From Phosphoribacter sp044220725 (GTDB lineage: Bacteria; Actinomycetota; Actinomycetes; Actinomycetales; Dermatophilaceae), in NCBI GenBank assembly GCA_044220725.1, contig JBGAQN010000028.1, positions 1 to 46,783 on the forward strand: a DNA stretch of 46,783 nucleotides, read 5' to 3'. Shown here piece by piece: positions 35,425-44,021 of the stretch (position 1 is its first letter; every line of letters begins with the position of its first letter). The notes under the pieces are model-generated. The model was not told where the DNA came from, searched no databases, and saw only the letters and a list, made by a program, of their open reading frames with translations. A program made the position numbers and the translations under genes.

Positions 35425-35628
35425 ATGACTGTTCGTGAGCGGGTTGAGGCTCACAGGGCGAAGCTGAGAGCACAGGGTTTGCGCCCCGTGCAGATTTGGG
35501 TGCCCGATGTGCGGTCTTCCGAGTTCGCCGCCGAGGCCCACCGTCAAGCACTTCGTGTCGCCGTGGCTGCGCAGACCTCCGATGACATGGACTTCGTCGA
35601 AGCGATCACTGAAGACTGGCCCGAGTGA
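35425..35628 (+). CDS. MazE-type antitoxin (DUF3018-like)
   Basis: The 67-residue protein reads MTVRERVEAHRAKLRAQGLR then PVQIWVPDVRSSEFAAEAHRQ, the pattern of actinobacterial MazE antitoxins of the DUF3018 type, with an acidic end (DDMDFVEAITEDWPE) for toxin binding. The stop overlaps the toxin start (GTGA). Confidence 0.88.
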   Translation: MTVRERVEAHRAKLRAQGLRPVQIWVPDVRSSEFAAEAHRQALRVAVAAQTSDDMDFVEAITEDWPE

Positions 35629-35951
35629 GGCGCGGCGACATCGTCACAGTTTCAGGTGGCGTCTACGCAAGCAAGCCGCGACCCGCGCTGGTGATTCAGT
35701 ACGACCGCTTCGACGCCACCGACTCCGTCACGGTCTGCCCCTTCACCACGACCATCGTGGACGCACCGCTCCTCCGTGTCGCTGTCCCAGCGGATGACGG
35801 CAATGGGCTCGATAGGAACTCTCATCTGATGGTGGACAAGGTCACCACTGTCAGACGCACCAACGTCCACACCGTCATCGGTCGCTTAGAGGGCACCACG
35901 CTCGTCGAGTTTGAACGCCGACTCCTGGTCTTCCTCGGCATCGGCGGCTGA
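35625..35951 (+). CDS. MazF/PemK-type mRNA interferase toxin
   Basis: The 108-residue toxin begins MRRGDIVTVSG, has KPRPALVIQYD near residue 17 and TVCPFTTTIVDAPLLRVAV, then the MVDKVTTVRRTNV segment, all family features. MazF cuts mRNA at short sequences. The start is GTG 35625. It is intact and rightward, opposite to the other two toxin-antitoxin pairs. Confidence 0.92.
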   Translation: MRRGDIVTVSGGVYASKPRPALVIQYDRFDATDSVTVCPFTTTIVDAPLLRVAVPADDGNGLDRNSHLMVDKVTTVRRTNVHTVIGRLEGTTLVEFERRLLVFLGIGG

Positions 35952-36167
35952 TCACCTACGTTGCGAAAGCTGTTGGCCCGCGTCGTCGTAGACGCGGAGG
36001 AGTTCGACCATCGGCACCGCCCGACGTGAGACGGATGAGGCGTGCTTGCCTTCCGCTGAAAATGGCGGCAGCCACAGCGAGAAGCCGTAGTCGAGTTGGA
36101 GCGCAGCACAGTCCTCCTCCCAGCCGGGCCACGGTGCATCTTCGTAGAACAGCGTGGCAGCGCCAGC
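35952..36167 (-). pseudogene. Possible remnant of an unidentified gene
   Basis: A leftward frame without any start codon reads ATLFYEDAPWPGWEEDC, then LQLDYGFSLWLPPFS and VPMVELLRVYDDAGQQL. This composition looks like real protein, unlike the other frames of the region. A stop at 36168-36170 cuts it off upstream. It may be the 3' end of a gene lost by rearrangement. From 36171 to 36251 I see nothing. Confidence 0.35.
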
Positions 36168-36251
36168 TCATTGGCAGTAGCGAGGTTTGGCAAACCTCTG
36201 ATCCCCCACCGAGGATCCGCAAGCTGCGCTGCGGAACGGACCAGGGCTCAA

Positions 36252-37121
36252 TCATCGCCCAATCGTCCGTGGTCTTGGCTGGCACTTCGCGCAGAAGAAG
36301 CTCGACCGGTTCATGAAGTGCTCGCGCATGATGGGCGTTCCGCACCTCGCGCACGGCCGCCCCACCTGTCCGTATGCCGCGAGCGACCGGTCGAAGTAGC
36401 CCGAGGCGCCGTTGACGTTGACGTAGAGCGCGTCGAAACTGGTCCCGCCCTGAGCCAACGCCTCGGCCATGACCTCGCGCGCGTGGTCGAGGATCCGGCC
36501 CAGCGCCGGGCGGCTCAGCGTGTCGGACGGCCGCTCTCCGTGGACACCCGCCCGCCACAGCGCCTCGTCGGCATAGATGTTGCCGATACCCGACACGACC
36601 CCTTGGTCGAGCAAGCCGCGTTTGATCGCGCTGTGCCGCGCCTTGAGCCGGGCGATGACGGCGCGGTGGTCGTATGCCGGGTCGAACGGATCGGGCGCGA
36701 TGTGACCGATGGTGTCCGGGATGTCGTTGGCGTCCAACTCGGCCAGGGCCATCCCGCCGAAAGTCCGTTGGTCGACGAATCGCAACTCGGGGCCGTCGTC
36801 GGCAAACCCGAACCGCGCGTGCAGATGGCGATCGTCGGGCGCCTCCGGTGGTTGGACGAGCAGTTGCCCGCTCATCCCCAGGTGCAGCAGGAGGGCGCTC
36901 CGGTCACCCTCCGGGGTGGCCAGGACCAGCCAGAGATACTTGCCTCGCCGTCGGGCCGCTTCCACGCGGGTATGCCGCACGCGCGCGGCCAGATCGTCGG
37001 GGCCGGCCAGGTGTCGCCGGGCGACCCGCGCTCCGCGCACCTGGAGGTCTTCGATCGTGCGGCCCACGACATGGGCGGCCAGGCCTGCACGGACGACATC
37101 GACCTCGGGCAGTTCTGGCAC
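36252..37121 (-). CDS. mutM: Formamidopyrimidine-DNA glycosylase MutM (Fpg)
   Basis: MutM removes 8-oxoguanine and other oxidised purines. The 289-residue protein starts MPELPEVDVV, giving the catalytic N-terminal proline and adjacent Glu after Met removal. ARRRGKYLWL supplies the conserved Lys, the H2TH region includes GIGNIYADEALW, and the C-terminal zinc finger has GRPCARCGTPI and FFCAKCQ. It begins six bases after rnc, as in the usual actinobacterial rpmF-rnc-mutM operon. Part of its 3' end is repeated at 34736-34818. Confidence 0.95.
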   Translation of the reverse strand: MPELPEVDVVRAGLAAHVVGRTIEDLQVRGARVARRHLAGPDDLAARVRHTRVEAARRRGKYLWLVLATPEGDRSALLLHLGMSGQLLVQPPEAPDDRHLHARFGFADDGPELRFVDQRTFGGMALAELDANDIPDTIGHIAPDPFDPAYDHRAVIARLKARHSAIKRGLLDQGVVSGIGNIYADEALWRAGVHGERPSDTLSRPALGRILDHAREVMAEALAQGGTSFDALYVNVNGASGYFDRSLAAYGQVGRPCARCGTPIMREHFMNRSSFFCAKCQPRPRTIGR

Positions 37122-37127
37122 GTAGAC

Positions 37128-37997
37128 CTAGGGCCGGGAAGCGGCGTCGAAGGGAGCGTCCGCTCCGGATCCGGGCTCCGGGGCGGCCTCCCCTGGCTCG
37201 GGAAGGCCGCCTCCTGCCGACCCCGTGACGTCGCTCCCCGTGGCGGCACGCTCGAGATCCGCCTCGACTTCGGCGCGCGCTCGCCGGGCGGCCAACTCGA
37301 CCCAGGCCTGTTCAGCGGCGGCCTGCTCGGCCTCCTTCTTGCTGCGCCCTGCTCCTTGCCCCAGCACCTCGTTGCCGACGAGGACGGCCGCGTCGAAGCT
37401 CTTCTCGTGGTCGGGGCCGGACTCGATGAGCCGGTATTCAGGAGAGCCGAGCGAGCCGGCAGAACACAGTTCTTGCAAACTCGTCTTCCAGTCCAACCCA
37501 GCACCGAGCCCAGCGGCGGTCTTCAGCAGGGGGTCAAAAAGGTGATGGACGAAGTCACCCGCGGCGGTCAAGCCCCCGGACAGGTAGACCGTGCCGATGA
37601 GGGCTTCCATCGTGTCGGCGAGGATGGATGCCTTGTCCCGGCCCCCGGTGGTCTCTTCACCGCGGCCCAACCGGATGTAGGTGCCCAGGTCGATGGTCCG
37701 ACCGACATCGGCCAAGGCCCGCATGTTGACGACGGACGCCCGCAGTTTGGCCAGCTGCCCCTCGGGGAGGTCGGGGTGCGCGGCATACAGCGTGTCGGTG
37801 ATGACCAACCCGAGGACGGCGTCCCCCAGGAACTCAAGCCGCTCGTTGTTGGGCAGCCCGCCGTTCTCATACGCATACGACCGATGCGTGAGAGCCCGTT
37901 CGAGCACGTCGTCGTCGACTGGTGTCCCGATGACCCCGGTGAGGTAGTCGCGCAGGGTCGTCAGGGACGGAGCCGGTCCTCCCCCGGTCTGTCCCAT
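37128..37997 (-). CDS. rnc: Ribonuclease III
   Basis: RNase III cuts double-stranded RNA, including rRNA precursors. The 289-residue protein from ATG 37997 has NERLEFLGDAVLGLV and DTMEALIGTVYLSGG, with the metal-binding acids, then a double-stranded RNA-binding domain (KTSLQELCSAGSLG through KKEAEQAAAEQAW). A Gly/Pro/Ala-rich tail of about 50 residues is extra. The open frame upstream overlaps rpmF and is not coding. It follows rpmF by 13 bases. Confidence 0.95.
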   Translation of the reverse strand: MGQTGGGPAPSLTTLRDYLTGVIGTPVDDDVLERALTHRSYAYENGGLPNNERLEFLGDAVLGLVITDTLYAAHPDLPEGQLAKLRASVVNMRALADVGRTIDLGTYIRLGRGEETTGGRDKASILADTMEALIGTVYLSGGLTAAGDFVHHLFDPLLKTAAGLGAGLDWKTSLQELCSAGSLGSPEYRLIESGPDHEKSFDAAVLVGNEVLGQGAGRSKKEAEQAAAEQAWVELAARRARAEVEADLERAATGSDVTGSAGGGLPEPGEAAPEPGSGADAPFDAASRP

Positions 37998-38010
37998 GAC
38001 GGTGAGGGGA

Positions 38011-38205
38011 TCAGCCCTGGTGTTCGGAGCGCTCGGCAGCTGCGACGTGGCGACCCTTGTAGGTGCCGCACGACGGGCACGCCTGGTGCGGCGGGGTCGG
38101 CTGCGAACAACGCGGGCAGGTGGTGAGGACGGCCGGCACGGCCTTCCAGTTGGCCCGCCGCGAGCGGGTGTTGGAGCGCGAGGTCTTCCGCTTGGGGACG
38201 GCCAC
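38011..38205 (-). CDS. rpmF: 50S ribosomal protein L32
   Basis: The 64-residue protein starts MAVPKRKTSRSNTRSRRANW, the L32 signature. It keeps both CxxC pairs (CPRCSQ and CPSCGTYKGR), so it is the zinc-binding form. It lies one base after the DUF177 gene, the common bacterial pairing. Confidence 0.97.
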   Translation of the reverse strand: MAVPKRKTSRSNTRSRRANWKAVPAVLTTCPRCSQPTPPHQACPSCGTYKGRHVAAAERSEHQG

Positions 38206-38206
38206 G

Positions 38207-38812
38207 TCAGGTCCTGTTCTCTTCGGGGTGGTCGCTCAGCAGTCCGCCGAGCGCCGCCCATCTCGGGTCGATCGCGTCGTGTCGGTGGTCCGGGTCCTGC
38301 GCGAGGGCCGCTCCGCACTCGGAGCACAACCCCGGGCAGTCGGCACGGCACACCGGCTGGAAGGGCAGTGCAGGCACCACCGCGTCCCGGAGCACGGGCT
38401 GCAGGTCGACCAGATCGTCCACCAGCTCGTACACCTCGGCCTCGTCCGAACCGGCGTCCACCTCATGGTGGTGCGCCGCCCGATCGGCATACGCGAACAG
38501 CTCCTGGAAGCTCACCTCCACGGGGAGGTTCACCGGATCCAAGCACCGCACGCATGCGCCGGTTGCCGTGGCTCGGACCGAGCCACTCACGAGGACCCCT
38601 TCGGTGACGGACTCCAACCGCAACTCGATGTCGACCGGCGCTCCGGCCGGCACGGCGACGATGTCGGTGCCCAGCATTTCGGGGATCTCTACCCTCCGGG
38701 TGTGCTCCTGCATCGACCCCGGCTGGCGACGAAGATCCCTCGTGTCGAACACGAGGGGCGCGCGAGGGTCGAGGCGAGGCATGGCTTCCGGCTGGTCGAG
38801 GGCTCGGTCCAC
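38207..38812 (-). CDS. DUF177 (YceD-like) protein
   Basis: The 201-residue protein precedes rpmF, as DUF177 genes usually do; the family is linked to 23S rRNA accumulation in other bacteria. CVRCLDPVNLPVEVSFQELF is the family core, and CRADCPGLCSECG near the C-terminus is the Cys-rich end. The start is uncertain: GTG 38812 or ATG 38782 (MPRLDPRAPLVFDTRDL), the latter matching typical family length better. The 109-base gap upstream carries a CGCGAATCG direct repeat near 38868-38885. Confidence 0.88.
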   Translation of the reverse strand: MDRALDQPEAMPRLDPRAPLVFDTRDLRRQPGSMQEHTRRVEIPEMLGTDIVAVPAGAPVDIELRLESVTEGVLVSGSVRATATGACVRCLDPVNLPVEVSFQELFAYADRAAHHHEVDAGSDEAEVYELVDDLVDLQPVLRDAVVPALPFQPVCRADCPGLCSECGAALAQDPDHRHDAIDPRWAALGGLLSDHPEENRT

Positions 38813-38921
38813 GCCCCGGACGGACGTAGACCGAAGAACTAGGTTACCGGACCGGCGCCGAGAGGCGCGAATCGCGCGAATCGCGGACCGCAGACGGGGC
38901 GATGGCGACCCGGGACGACCC

Positions 38922-39422
38922 TCAACCGTTCCCGCCCGGCCGCTGCGGCAATGCCTCGCTCAGGGCGGCCATCACCTTGAGGGGCACCATGCCGCTGACG
39001 TCCCCGCCCAGGGCGTGGACCTCCTTGATGAGGCTGCTGGAGACGTGCTCGAACTGCGGGTCGCCGGGGAGGAACACCGTCTCCACACCCGTGAGCTGGC
39101 GGTTCATCAGCGCCATCGGCAGTTCATACGCGAAATCGGTGCCGCTGCGCAGACCCTTGACGATCGCCGTCGCCTCGAGCTCGCTGCAGATGTCCACCAG
39201 CAGGGTGTTGGCGAACAGCGCCACCCGCACGCCGGGGTATGACCCGATGCAGTCGCGCAGGAGAGCCTCTCGCTGCTCCACCGGGAAGGTCCCCCGTTTG
39301 GCCGGGTTGTGCAGGATCGCGACGACGACCTCGTCGAACAACAGCGTGGCCCGAGTGATGACGTCGATGTGCCCATTGGTCACCGGGTCGTAGGACCCGG
39401 GGCACACGGCGCGTGTCGTCAC
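38922..39422 (-). CDS. coaD: Phosphopantetheine adenylyltransferase
   Basis: CoaD makes dephospho-CoA from phosphopantetheine and ATP, the fourth step of CoA synthesis. The 166-residue protein has GSYDPVTNGHIDVI near the start with the nucleotide-binding (T/H)xGH motif, KGLRSGTDFAYELPMALMN for substrate binding, and HVSSSLIKEVHALGGDV. The start is GTG 39422. It follows rsmD, a very common bacterial neighbour. Confidence 0.96.
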   Translation of the reverse strand: MTTRAVCPGSYDPVTNGHIDVITRATLLFDEVVVAILHNPAKRGTFPVEQREALLRDCIGSYPGVRVALFANTLLVDICSELEATAIVKGLRSGTDFAYELPMALMNRQLTGVETVFLPGDPQFEHVSSSLIKEVHALGGDVSGMVPLKVMAALSEALPQRPGGNG

Positions 39423-39434
39423 GCGGGCGACGCT

Positions 39435-39488
39435 ACCAGCCGTTGCGGGCGCACCAGCCGTTCAGGCCGCACCAGCCGGTCAGGCCAC
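39435..39488. repeat. 18-bp tandem repeat at the rsmD 3' end
   Basis: Three units beginning ACCAGCCG start at 39435, 39453 and 39471. The last includes the rsmD stop codon at 39480-39482. Units 2 and 3 differ by a few bases. It may be slippage only. Confidence 0.6.
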
Positions 39489-40067
39489 CTCGTCAGGTCC
39501 GGGGGCGTCAGCGAACCACACCTTCGTCTCGCCGTACCGTCGCTCGCCCGCGGCCGACAGGCCCGCCGGCCACCGGGGTGGGGCCGAGCGTCCGGACCGC
39601 TCCACCACGACGAGGGCATCCGGCGCCAACCAGGTATGCCGCACGAGCAGCGCCAGCACATCGGCCAGACGCTCGTCGTCCAGGTCGTAGGGCGGGTCGA
39701 GGAAGACCAGCCCGACCCGTTCGTCCGGGGATCCTGGACCGGCGAGGAGCACCCGTTCCACCGGCTCGGCCCGCACGCGCACCCGGCTCGCAAGGCCGAG
39801 GGCCCGCGCGTTGGTCCGGGCGATCTCGGCCGCGCCCCGATCCGAGTCGACGAGCGTCGCGTGGACGGCCCCGCGGCTGAGCGATTCCAAGCCCAAGGCG
39901 CCGGACCCGGCATACAGGTCGAGCACGCGCGCCCCGATGATGACGTCCAGGTGCTCCAAACGCGAGAAGAGCCCCTCGCGCACCCGGTCGGAGGTGGGCC
40001 GGGTCGCCTCGCCGCTGGGTGTCGCCAGGCGCCGACCCCCGACGATGCCGCTGATGATGCGGGTCAT
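39480..40067 (-). CDS. rsmD: 16S rRNA (guanine-966-N2)-methyltransferase RsmD
   Basis: RsmD methylates G966 of 16S rRNA. The 195-residue protein has MTRIISGIVGGRRLATPSG at the start, the SAM motif VLDLYAGSGALGLESLSRGA, and the catalytic FLDPPYD. Its ATG overlaps the recG stop by one base (TGATG). The longer frame upstream is inside recG. Confidence 0.95.
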   Translation of the reverse strand: MTRIISGIVGGRRLATPSGEATRPTSDRVREGLFSRLEHLDVIIGARVLDLYAGSGALGLESLSRGAVHATLVDSDRGAAEIARTNARALGLASRVRVRAEPVERVLLAGPGSPDERVGLVFLDPPYDLDDERLADVLALLVRHTWLAPDALVVVERSGRSAPPRWPAGLSAAGERRYGETKVWFADAPGPDEVA

Positions 40068-42307
40068 CAGCCACGCTCCAGATAGGCGGCTTGTTCCTCG
40101 TCCAACCGGGCCGCGACCCGGGCGCGCAGGACCGGGTGACGCTCCAGCTCGGGGTCGTCGTCGAGCACCTCGAAGGCGTCCTCCCGGGCGGCGGCGATGA
40201 GCTCCTCGTCGTCGCGGTGCCCCATCCGCAGGAACCGCACCGACGAGCCCCGCCCACTCTGCCGGGCGCCGAGCACGTCGCCCTCCCGACGCGAGGCGAG
40301 GTCCAGCCGGGACAGTTCGAACCCGTCGGTCGTCGCCGCCACGGCCTCTAGCCGCGCCGCCGCGGCTGGCGTGGGCTCGCTCGTCACGAGCAGGCACAGC
40401 CCCGGGGCGCTCCCGCGACCGATCCGGCCCCGCAACTGATGCAACTGAGACATGCCGAACTGCTGGGCGTCCATCACGACCATGACGGTCGCGTTGGGCA
40501 CGTCGACGCCGACCTCGATGACCGTGGTAGCGACGAGGACGTCGATCTCGCCTCGCGCGAACGCGGTCATGACGCGGTCCTTGGAGTCGGCGTCCAGTCG
40601 CCCGTGCAGGACCGCGGTCCGCAGCCCGGCGAGGGCGGGTTCGGCGGTCAGCCGGTCGTGGACGGCATACACGCCTGCCAGGGGGCGCGCGGCGGCAGCA
40701 GAGGGTATGCCGCCCTCCCCCACCTCCTCGGGCACGTCGCCCCAGCCGGCGTCCTCATCGGACGTGTCGCCGGTGAGGGTCGACCCGTCGGTGGGGTCGC
40801 CGATCTTCGGGCAGACGACGTAGGCCTGGTGACCGCGGGCCACGTCCTCGGCGACCCGAGCCCAGGCGCGGTCCATCCAGCCCGGCCGCGCCTCGTCGAC
40901 GACATGGGTCTGGATGGGCTGGCGCCCGGCCGGCAGCTCGGTGAGCGTCGCGGTCTCCATGTCGCCGAAGACCGTCATCGCGACGGTCCGAGGGATCGGC
41001 GTCGCGGTCATGACGAGCAGGTGCGGGGGCGTGCGGCCCTTCTCCCGCAACGCATCTCGTTGTTCGACGCCGAACCGATGCTGTTCGTCGACGACGACCA
41101 GCGCGAGGTCGAAGAACGTCACATGTTTCTGGATGAGTGCGTGGGTGCCGACGACGATCCCGGCGTCACCGGTCACCGCGTCGTTGAGTGCGGCCCGGCG
41201 TGCCGCAGCGGACTGGCTGCCGGTGAGCAGCGCCACCTTGGTGCCCAGCTCCGACCCGCCGAGCATCCCGCCCATCGCCAGGTCCCCCAGCAGAGCCGTG
41301 ATCGAGCGATGGTGTTGGGCCGCGAGGACCTCGGTGGGAGCCAGGAGGGCGGCCTGGCCGCCTGCGTCGACGACGGCCAGCATCGCCCGCAGGGCGACGA
41401 CGGTCTTGCCCGATCCGACCTCGCCCTGCAACAGGCGGTGCATCGGTCGATCGGCGGCCAGCTCGGCCGCGATGAGATCGCCCACCTCGCGCTGTCCGGC
41501 TGTCAGGGTGAATGGCAACCGCGAGTCGAAGGCCGCGAGCAGTCCGTTGGCACGCGGCATACGGGCGCTCGTGTGCAGCGCCTGCGCGGCGCGACGGCGC
41601 TGCCCGAGAATGGTCTGCAGGACGAACGCCTCGTCATAGCGCAAACGCCGCATCCCGGGCCGGACATCGTCCTCCAACCGCGGCCGGTGGATGAGCTCCA
41701 GAGCATCACGACGACCGAGCAGCCCGCGACGGAGCCGGACGGCGGCCGGCAGCGGCTCGCGGACCTCCTCGACACAGTCCAAGACCAGGGCCATCGTCGT
41801 GCGCAGCACGAACGAGGTCACCTTGCCCGTGGCCGAGTAGACGGGCACTTGATGGGTGCGCAGGTAGTCGGCCCGCTCGGCGGACAGCCCCTCCTCCAAC
41901 AACTCCATCTCGGGATGGGTGAGCTGGCGGCGTCGCCCATAACGGGTCACCGTGCCCGCGAACACGCCCCACAGCCCGGCCCGCAGGCCGAAGTCGTACT
42001 TGTGCTTGGTGAAGAACGTCAGGTCCAGTTCGTGCCGACCGTCGGTGACGACCGCGGTGCAGCGGAAACCCCGGCGCTGGCGCATCGGGACCACCGAGAC
42101 GGAGGCGACCTCGGCGACGACCATGACGTCCTCGCCGTCACGCAACTCCCCCAGGTCGGTCAGCTGGTTGGGCGGCAGATAGGCGCGCGGGACGAACTCC
42201 AGCAGGTCACCGACGGTGTGCAGCCCCTTGTTCTTGGCCAACGCATCGGCCTGTGCCGACTTGACGACGCGCCGCAGCAGAGTGTCCTCGGTGTATGCCG
42301 CGAGCAT
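40067..42307 (-). CDS. recG: ATP-dependent DNA helicase RecG
   Basis: RecG reverses stalled forks and processes branched DNA. The 746-residue protein has an N-terminal wedge/OB domain, Walker A GEVGSGKTVVALRA near residue 293, DEQH box VVVDEQHRFGVEQR near 403, MTATPIPRT, and the C-terminal motif QLRGRIGRG followed by the TRG-like end. It begins four bases after the DAK2-domain gene and overlaps rsmD, so these are probably one transcript. It contains several GTATGCCG-type words, for example near 40662 and 40704. Confidence 0.96.
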   Translation of the reverse strand: MLAAYTEDTLLRRVVKSAQADALAKNKGLHTVGDLLEFVPRAYLPPNQLTDLGELRDGEDVMVVAEVASVSVVPMRQRRGFRCTAVVTDGRHELDLTFFTKHKYDFGLRAGLWGVFAGTVTRYGRRRQLTHPEMELLEEGLSAERADYLRTHQVPVYSATGKVTSFVLRTTMALVLDCVEEVREPLPAAVRLRRGLLGRRDALELIHRPRLEDDVRPGMRRLRYDEAFVLQTILGQRRRAAQALHTSARMPRANGLLAAFDSRLPFTLTAGQREVGDLIAAELAADRPMHRLLQGEVGSGKTVVALRAMLAVVDAGGQAALLAPTEVLAAQHHRSITALLGDLAMGGMLGGSELGTKVALLTGSQSAAARRAALNDAVTGDAGIVVGTHALIQKHVTFFDLALVVVDEQHRFGVEQRDALREKGRTPPHLLVMTATPIPRTVAMTVFGDMETATLTELPAGRQPIQTHVVDEARPGWMDRAWARVAEDVARGHQAYVVCPKIGDPTDGSTLTGDTSDEDAGWGDVPEEVGEGGIPSAAAARPLAGVYAVHDRLTAEPALAGLRTAVLHGRLDADSKDRVMTAFARGEIDVLVATTVIEVGVDVPNATVMVVMDAQQFGMSQLHQLRGRIGRGSAPGLCLLVTSEPTPAAAARLEAVAATTDGFELSRLDLASRREGDVLGARQSGRGSSVRFLRMGHRDDEELIAAAREDAFEVLDDDPELERHPVLRARVAARLDEEQAAYLERG

Positions 42308-42311
42308 CGGC

Positions 42312-44021
42312 TCACTCGACGCCCAGCAGCAGCGGGTAGAGCGGCTGCATGCCGTGGACGACGGTCACCTCGAGGTCGCGGCGGCGGATCCGAGCTGCGG
42401 CGACGACCGCGGAGGCGAGGTCGTCCGGCGCGTCGTCCCCGCTGATGACGGTGAGCAATTCGCCGTCCTCACCCAGCAACGTCTCCACGACCTGACCGGC
42501 GACGTCGTAGAGGTCCGAGCCGATAATCGCGAAGTCGCCCTGGACGACGCCGAGCACGTCGCCGACATGGCAGACGCCCGCGGAGGTCAGCGCCTCCTTG
42601 CGGGCGATGGTCACCGCACCGTGGCGGGTCGCCGCCGACGCCTCTGACATCGCCTCGGCGTTGGCTTCGAGGTCAGTCTGCGCGTCGAATACCGCGAGCG
42701 CCGCAATGCCCTGGACAGCGGTGCGGGATCGCACGACGCGCACCTGCTGGCCACCCTCGACTGCTGCTCGGGCCGCCGCCTGGGCCGCCATCTCGGTGTC
42801 ACCGTCGTTGGGCAGGACGATGACCTGTCCGGCCCCGGTAGCGCGGATCGCTTCGAGGACTTGTCCCGCCGAGGCGCGTCGGCCCGGCCCGCTCATGACG
42901 ACCGTGGCGCCCGCCGCCCGGAACACCTCGGCGATGCCCTCACCGGCTGCGCAGGCGACGACGGCGAGGGCCGCCGGGTCGGGGGCATGGCGGATCTGGT
43001 CGCCGAAATGGGTGACGACGATCCGATGCGGGCGACCGGCCTCGACCCCCGCCTCGATCGCCGCCCCTGGGTCATCGACGTGGACATGGACGTTCCAGGT
43101 GCCCTCGGCGCCGACGATGAGCAGGGAGTCACCCAGGCTCGCTAGGCGGGCCCGCAGGACCCCCACCCGTTCCTCATCGCTGTCGCTGAGCAGATACATG
43201 ACCTCGTATGCCGGTCCCTCACCGCCGTCCTCGTCGCTCGCCGCCGCGTGGGCACGGGCGGGCACGACCGGCCGGGACCAGCCCAGGTGCCGACGCAATG
43301 GGTCGTCGTCGGCCTGCGGAGGCTGGCCGTGGATGACGCGGGCCAAGGCTTCGATGAGCAACAGGTAGCCAGCGCCACCGGCGTCGACGACGCCCGCCCG
43401 GGCCAGCGCAGGCAGTTGGGAGGGCGTGCGTTCCAGCGCCTCCGCAGCGGTCGATGCGGCCAGCGAGATGGCGTCGGCGAGCGGCATACCGGGCTCGCTG
43501 TCGACCCGCGCGGCGAGGGCGGTTGCCACGGCCCGCGAGACCGACAGGATGGTGCCTTCCTTAGGCTCGGTGACCGCCCGCCAGGCCAGGTGGTCGGCGC
43601 GGGCGAACGCCCCCGCCAACCCCGCGCCGTCCAGGGACTCGCTGCCGGTGTCGACGACGTGCTCGGCGAACCCGCGGAAGAGCTGGCTGAGGATGACGCC
43701 GGAATTCCCGCGAGCGGTGAGCAGCATCGCGCGGGACATCGCGCGGCACATGATCTGCAGGCTGGGGATCGTCACGGATCCGACCGGGATGTCGCGGGAG
43801 ATCGCCGTCCGAGCGGCGTCCAGGGCTGCGTCGAGGGTCAGGTAGAGGTTGGTCCCGGTGTCGCCATCGGGCACCGGGAAGACATTGAGGGCGTCGATCT
43901 CGGCCCGGGCCGAGGCGAACGACGAGCGAGCCACTGCGGCCCACCTCAAGAACCCGCCCGCATCGAGGGTCGACAGGACCCGACGGGGGCGCTCCGCCGG
44001 CGGCGGGACTGGCTCAGGCAT
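42312..44021 (-). CDS. DAK2-domain protein, FakA-like fatty acid kinase subunit
   Basis: The 569-residue protein has an N-terminal DAK2 (DhaL-like) nucleotide-binding domain with NVFPVPDGDTGTNLYLTL at 46-63, carrying the Asp residues for magnesium-ATP, and SLDGAGLAGAFARADHLAW. The C-terminal part (VIVLPNDGDTEMAAQAA, GVVQGDFAIIGSD) matches the FakA/YloV arrangement. FakA partners with a FakB carrier to phosphorylate fatty acids in Firmicutes; the role in actinobacteria is less clear. GGGAGG precedes the ATG by four bases. The divergent neighbour rpmB is the usual one. Confidence 0.88.
   Translation of the reverse strand: MPEPVPPPAERPRRVLSTLDAGGFLRWAAVARSSFASARAEIDALNVFPVPDGDTGTNLYLTLDAALDAARTAISRDIPVGSVTIPSLQIMCRAMSRAMLLTARGNSGVILSQLFRGFAEHVVDTGSESLDGAGLAGAFARADHLAWRAVTEPKEGTILSVSRAVATALAARVDSEPGMPLADAISLAASTAAEALERTPSQLPALARAGVVDAGGAGYLLLIEALARVIHGQPPQADDDPLRRHLGWSRPVVPARAHAAASDEDGGEGPAYEVMYLLSDSDEERVGVLRARLASLGDSLLIVGAEGTWNVHVHVDDPGAAIEAGVEAGRPHRIVVTHFGDQIRHAPDPAALAVVACAAGEGIAEVFRAAGATVVMSGPGRRASAGQVLEAIRATGAGQVIVLPNDGDTEMAAQAAARAAVEGGQQVRVVRSRTAVQGIAALAVFDAQTDLEANAEAMSEASAATRHGAVTIARKEALTSAGVCHVGDVLGVVQGDFAIIGSDLYDVAGQVVETLLGEDGELLTVISGDDAPDDLASAVVAAARIRRRDLEVTVVHGMQPLYPLLLGVE

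Noticed and set aside
38868..38890. GCGAATCGCGCGAATCGCGG upstream of coaD as an operator
   Set aside because: A short direct repeat in very G+C-rich DNA, downstream of no clear promoter. Chance is likely.
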